Source: Todiramphus chloris collaris
Taxonomy: Eukaryota > Chordata > Aves > Coraciiformes > Alcedinidae
DNA: 64,000 nucleotides
Assembly: GCA_025345505.1 (NCBI GenBank)
Contig: JANVCC010000185.1
Span: forward strand, 1,246,701 to 1,310,700
Reading direction: 5' to 3'
Of this stretch, positions 58,994 through 64,000 are shown piece after piece; position 1 is the first letter of the stretch, and each line of letters starts with the position of its first letter. Under the pieces are notes generated by a model. It saw only the letters and a program-made list of their open reading frames with translations, was not told the DNA's origin and did not search any database. A program made the translations under genes and the position numbers.

Positions 58994-59093
58994 NNNNNNN
59001 NNNNNNNNNNNNNNNNNNNNNNNNNNNNNNNNNNNNNNNNNNNNNNNNNNNNNNNNNNNNNNNNNNNNNNNNNNNNNNNNNNNNNNNNNNNNN
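58994..59093. other. assembly gap (100 N)
   Basis: Exactly 100 N, the conventional placeholder for a gap of unknown size, at the edge of a tandem repeat. Confidence 0.98.
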
Positions 59094-59704
59094 ATCTTCA
59101 AATAATCACATTTCCCGCCCCCCAACCCTTCCCAGTTCCTAAGTCTGAAGAGGCAGGAATTAATAAAAACACAGAAATGGCTGCTTTAAAATATATGAAG
59201 TAAAAACTGAATTTGCTATTAACCATTTGCAGAAGAGGCAAAGTAGCAGTTATACAAATTACACAAAATCTACTGTAATCCTTACATTAGTATAAAGTGA
59301 TTTCACCGAAGGAATTATCTCAATATTTCACATTACAGTTAAGATGAGGGCTGTTCAATGCCCCCGTTAATACGGTCTATCCTAGGTTACACACGACAGT
59401 TTTAAGAAAGGGCCCTTAAATGATCTACATCTGTAACAAGTTATTGGCCTTAAAAAAAAAAAAAAAGAAAAAAAATAAAAGAAAAAACAAAAGAATCACT
59501 TGCAATACCTCACAGAATCTTCACCTTAAAGCATGACCACCTTGTAAGAGTCCTTGTCAAATAACCTGCAGAAATAATGGAGCATCTTGCTACGAGTGCT
59601 CAACCCTCTCACTTGTGTGACTGGGCACCAGTCGGTTTCATCTGAGAAAAAAAAAATTCAAGTAAGACTGAGCTGTGCTGGCTTCTCGAGCGTCTGCAGA
59701 GGGT

Positions 59705-59815
59705 TCATGTGCTGGAGGTCCACACATGCATTTGTTTTGCTATTTGGTGCACGTAACCAATGTCGGGTCTCTGATCCGGATCAGGGTATATGCACATGCT
59801 GACCAGCTCCCGCAG
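59705..59815 (-). CDS. NEK6: NEK6 last coding exon with stop
   Basis: A 111-nt coding part beginning [20 protein letters not shown] and ending WTSST, with TGA at 59705-59707 on the minus strand. The acceptor TTTCAG is directly upstream. Confidence 0.96.
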   Translation of the reverse strand: MRELVSMCIYPDPDQRPDIGYVHQIAKQMHVWTSST

Positions 59816-62800
59816 CTGAAAGACAGGAAAACAGGCACACAAACGTCAACAAACCCACTGGTTTCTTACTGGGAAAGGGTATGGGAACATCTGGCCCACC
59901 ACTGGAGCTGGGAACCTCTCGTGCAGACATTCCTGGGCAGACTTCAGCTACACCTCTGTCTGTCCCCTCCCCTGTCCCCCCACCCTACAAAAGGCCCAGG
60001 AGGAACCTTTCCCCCCAAACCTTCAGCACGGGAGGTCCAGCTCTGCCACACGACCCGGTGGATTTTACAACACTGTGTACAACAGGCCAGCAGCACAGGC
60101 AGACCCGGGGGTCCCTGCTGGGTGCTGTAGTGCTGCTCTAGAGAGTGCTACAGCCTCTGACCTGCTACTCCTGACACCGGGAGCTTCAAAGCTACTTCTG
60201 GGGGAGGCAGCGCTGGGCTGACAGGAGGGGATGGGCTTGCCCATGAAAGTGGACTCTGAGGAAAGGGGGGAGTAGAGGGAGGGGTTTAAGCCTGCGACCT
60301 GAACAGAGCTCTCCTGTACCACAACTGCACTTCCCTCCCCACAGCAATCCCTGGGAACGAGCCAGTTCAAGGTTTTTAACGCAACAACAGCACTTGTGTA
60401 TCTGCAGATGCTGGCACATGGCTGTCGAACACCAGTGCTTCCTAAAAACCTTTGTGCAGAAGAGAGACTGGTCATTGATTATGTTTAATAAATAAAATGC
60501 AGAAGGGCTGAAGTCTCCCCACCTCCCAACCCTCTTTATTGTGCACATGAAAGATTGTAGCTTTTAATTACACAGACACTGAAAGCCGCTCGTACCCCTG
60601 AGGCACCGGGAGAAACAGCCTTGAGCCTCTGATCTTCTCACAGCCTCCCAGTAGCCGCGGTGCCAATTATTTTAGTGGTAATTAAAAGCATGACCATAGA
60701 GCTATCAAGCACACGGCTTCAGCTGCGTTACCGAACGCACCCGAGGTTTCCCATCGCCCGCTCCTGGCGCGGGTTTCAGCCGGGAAGGCGTCGGCAGGAC
60801 GGGGGACACGGAGTAGCGCGGTTACCGCTGGCCAGCTCGTCGCCCTGCCTGGCACTCCGGGTGTGCACAGAGGGCAATACCAGCCCCAAGCCGGGCTGTC
60901 TCCTGAGCAAACCCACTCCCCCTGCCTGACCCATCCTCTCCTACCTGCTGCGGTGTCTGCGTTCATCTGAGGGTGGGGAGGATGCCTCTGTAACCCCAAG
61001 ACCCCAAAGATTTAACAGGTACCTCAGCCCTGATCACACCAGACACCCACCAACAAATTAAAATACTTGTAAAGCTCTGACCTGTGCTATCGGCAGAGTT
61101 TGTCCAACCGGTACCTGTGCTCCCACGCAAGGAGGGCTCTTAAAGCCACTGGGCAGCTGTGTCCTCTGCTGATGCCCAGGATAGCTCCAGCGTCTCACCA
61201 TCAACTACAAGGCACTGGTGGACCAAGCCCTGACAAGCACCACCAGCCAGGATCTCCAGTTACTAGCAAATTTGTTCCCGATACAGAAAATTAATCCCAG
61301 CTGGAGCAGCAGCAGCTCCTCCTCCTGCAAGCAGCATGCCAGTTGGTCAGGCAGGGTTTGGACTGGGTAGGCACAGAAGGCTGCAGGGAAGAGGGTGATC
61401 CCCGAAAGGACACCCCGCTACAGCAGGCGCTCTTCAGTGGAAGCTCTGCCTCGTTCCCCTGAAACAACACTGCAGCTACAACACCCGTGTGATCAGCAGC
61501 CAGCCTACAGCCAAGGCTTCGCTTGGAGACTGCGCTACCGGGGTGCAGGAGACAGGCTGAGGGCTCCACACTTCCTCCCCGGGAACTCTGGGAGTGTGGC
61601 ATGGCCCAGTCCTCCCCGCTGCCCTCAGCAAGAGGACGTAAAGGCTTTACTGCTTTCCCACACCACTCACGACCTGCAGCAGCGACGTTATGAGAGTGGT
61701 TGTTCCAGATTGAAAGGGCAGAGTCTTTACAGAGACATTTGCTCCTGAAGGAAAACGTGTACGGCCAGACTGGAACAACCACCCACCATCGGCCCTGGGG
61801 AGAACAAATGCTTTCTGGTGCAACTTGCTGCCCTGCGTTTTCGACCCCGCCTGCACAGTTCACCCAGCCTGGCTGCTGGGAGACACCAGCACACCTTCAG
61901 TGGTCCCCTCCAAAAGCATCTCAAACCCCATCTTTAAGAGCATGTACCGAGCCCCGTGCTGTTCACGTGCAGTCATGCTCTAACACTCCCAGAACTGCAG
62001 CTCCCCACGGTTTCCGTCAGAAGCGGCAGCTAACGCAGCGAGACGAGCTGCAGCCAAAGGCAGAGCCCTCCTCCAACTCTGCCAGCGTTCTGTTAATAGT
62101 GTATGCACACCATCTGGAGTCTGGTTCTCTGGGACCTGGCGCCTTTGTGCTCTAAACCATCCTTCTCACCCCGGATTGTATCGCTGCACTACACACGCTC
62201 TTTAGCACTGCCAGAGGGAAGCAAACAGACAGTAATTGTAAAGACAGGAAACACATCTGTCAACTTACACTAATTCCTGCTGCCAGCAGGCATATCCTGA
62301 AACGCACGCTGCAGCGCACGGCAAACGGGGCCGCGCGGAGCCAGGACGCGCTGCTGCGGCAGCTCGGGGGACAAACAATTTAGAACTATCAAATCACCTT
62401 CCGCACAAGTTACTTTGCAAGTAAAAAACTAAGTAAAATGTAGAGTGTGTGGTGCAGGGTCCCTCTCAGGGTGCAGAGCAGGCCCTCTGCTGCTGGCTGC
62501 GGATGGCATTGCCCCTGCATCCTGCTTCTTGCTCCTCAGAACTCTGAGGAGGAATAAAACAAAAGGAAACCCCCAAAGGACATGGTGAACATTTAAAAAC
62601 CACATTAGCCATTTCCTTTCAAATAGAAGGCAACTGTGACTGAAGGAGGTAAGGAAAACCAGCTAGCTTGTCTAGGTAAGAGGGGGAGGGGGATAATTAA
62701 AAAAGCCAACCCAGCTCAAAAGGCCCCGAAGAAGAACAGCACACACGTTTGCAGCTGAAGTGAAACAGCACCGAGCGAGTGAGCACAGCAACAACTTCTT

Positions 62801-63430
62801 TATCCACTCCAGGCAGCTCCTGCTCCATCCCTCGCTTCCACACGCACAAAAGCCATACCCTACAAAGCCCCCGGACAGCTGCTCTACGGATGCTTACTGC
62901 AGTAAACCAAAGAGCTTCTCTCCCTCTTTCTTAAAAAGGATCTTTCTCTCCTTGTCACACATGGAAGAGTTCATAAACAAAAGTTCAAGGGCTGTCCTCT
63001 GGTGTGTTATTGCAAGGGAAAGGAAGCAAAGGAGAGGGCTTTCCCATGGTTCCCCGTTAGGTTTGCCAGCATCACAGATTTTCAGTTTCAAAATATTCCC
63101 CACTTCAAGAAATCTCTCACGTCTCAGAGTTTGTCAGCATTCAGTCCTCACAGGAATTATTGCCTTAGCCGGCCCCGAGGGCACCCCGGACACTCTGGCC
63201 ACCTCCTGTTATGCCTTGGGTGGGGGGCACGTCTCCTCCCAGGTTCCCTGTCCCTCATGGGGAGGAGCTTTGCTGCGCCCCCCACCACCTTCCCCTGCAA
63301 AAGGCTCCCCGTTTACCTTTTCAGAATAATGTTCAGCTGGAAGAGGTGGGTAGTCACATTGCTCTATTTTTTGGCAAAGAGAAAACAGGTTCATTTTATC
63401 CCCGTAGAAAGGGCTCTGAAGAGCTGCCAT
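59705..63430 (-). CDS. NEK6: NEK6, NIMA-related Ser/Thr kinase 6, C-terminal exons only (partial)
   Basis: Mitotic kinase that acts downstream of NEK9 in spindle assembly. Only the last two coding exons (63317-63430 and 59705-59815) are inside the window; the other exons lie past the right edge. Together they code the final 74 residues, the end of the kinase C-lobe: [26 protein letters not shown], and QRPDIGYVH with the conserved subdomain XI arginine. The protein ends [11 protein letters not shown]7, the closest paralogue, differs in the C-terminal tail and in the [17 protein letters not shown] region. The gene is convergent with PSMB7, as in other vertebrates. Confidence 0.96.
59816..63316. 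other. last NEK6 intron (3.5 kb)
   Basis: No exon seen. It contains a 12-bp perfect inverted repeat of TAATTA-type sites at 60560-60571 and 60678-60689 and a CpG-rich patch near 62290-62370; both may be regulatory. Confidence 0.55.
63317..63430 (-). CDS. NEK6: NEK6 penultimate coding exon
   Basis: A 114-nt exon, phase 0 to 0, from a CCAG acceptor to a GTAAAC donor, coding 38 residues of the kinase C-lobe that end AEHYSEK. Confidence 0.96.
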
Positions 63431-64000
63431 CTGGAGAGAGAAAACAGAAACGGTTTCAGAAGCGCAAAGGATCTGCAAGCGAGAGCAAGTTTTGTTCTTT
63501 GTCAGCGAGCAAGCGATGACGTTGCTCTCCGCGCCGCTCCCACGAGCCTCGCACGCAAGCGTCAGCGAGCGCGGCTGCAGCAGCGGCAGGGAGCTGCTCC
63601 GGCCCCGCCGAGACACGGCAGTGCTAGACGTGCCAGCTCCGGCCCCGGCACTCAGCACCCTGTCCCTGCGGCCCCCCGGAGCTGCGGGTGACCGTGGTGC
63701 ACGGCCCCGGGCAGCACCCAGCCTGGAAAAGTCTCTGTGTTTCCCTGGCACTGGGACTCTTCCTGTCCAAGGCGTCCCCGCTGTGGGATGCTGGGTGTAT
63801 ACAGGGAATTTCTCCAGGTACGCAGAATAAGGCACCTTTTAAAAAAGGAAAAGCCACGAAATAGGCTGCTTGGAGTGCAGGGCAATCAGCACGAAAGCGG
63901 CTGGCTCGGAGATGACTGCGGAACCCTCGTCTCTCTAAGCAGGAGAGCCTCTTCTGTCATTGATAACAGCATCACAGTTCCAATCCTCCTCAGTCTCAAC
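63431..64000. other. NEK6 intron with CpG cluster
   Basis: The upstream NEK6 exon is not reached. A CpG-dense stretch at about 63515-63720 includes TGACGT and GC-rich runs. It could be an intragenic CpG island. Confidence 0.5.

Larger units (their letters stand above)
57510..59704 (-). other. NEK6: presumed NEK6 3' UTR
   Basis: AT-rich sequence directly downstream of the NEK6 stop on the minus strand, with no other gene signal. It includes A-rich tracts and a 100-N gap. The extent is inferred, not seen. Confidence 0.45.

Overview
The window is from a vertebrate nuclear genome, almost certainly a bird. Genes are split by GT-AG introns, CpG islands mark promoters, and the only clear transposons are two truncated copies of the CR1 LINE family that dominates avian genomes. 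Three protein-coding genes are recognisable: ADGRD2 (GPR144, minus strand), PSMB7 (proteasome subunit beta2, plus strand) and the 3' end of NEK6 (minus strand). From general knowledge, this is the NEK6-PSMB7-ADGRD2 order of human 9q33.3, which corresponds to chicken chromosome 17. No bacterial, viral or CRISPR-like content was seen.

Layout. (1) 1 to about 20.1 kb: ADGRD2, an adhesion G-protein-coupled receptor read right to left. I rebuilt 22 coding exons by hand with matching splice phases. They give a signal peptide, the first half of a C-type-lectin-like fold, a complete pentraxin domain, the second half of the lectin-like fold, a GAIN/GPS region, seven transmembrane helices and a cytoplasmic tail. 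The exon for the end of TM5 and the third intracellular loop is missing and probably lies in the assembly gap at 8038-8906. The final C-terminus is uncertain. (2) 20.9-21.8 kb: a CpG island, the likely ADGRD2 promoter, containing repeats of an exon-like unit. (3) 22-32 kb: intergenic sequence with no supported gene, a duplicated ~120-bp repeat and a CR1 copy. (4) 32.1-33.0 kb: the PSMB7 CpG-island promoter. (5) 32,343-56,321: PSMB7, all 8 exons, 277 codons, apparently intact. Its two large introns (6.6 and 13.6 kb) hold several stretches that look like conserved regulatory DNA. (6) 56.4-59.7 kb: convergent 3' ends of PSMB7 and NEK6, with a 100-N gap inside the presumed NEK6 3' UTR. (7) 59.7-64 kb: the last two coding exons of NEK6; the rest lies beyond the window.

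The genes are not an operon and do not obviously share a pathway: PSMB7 is a housekeeping protease subunit, NEK6 a mitotic kinase and ADGRD2 an orphan receptor. The most interesting observation is the ADGRD2 ectodomain. The exons on either side of the pentraxin exon look like the two halves of one C-type-lectin-like domain, so the pentraxin domain appears to be inserted into a lectin fold. All exon coordinates come from reading splice sites and frames by eye; no alignment was run.
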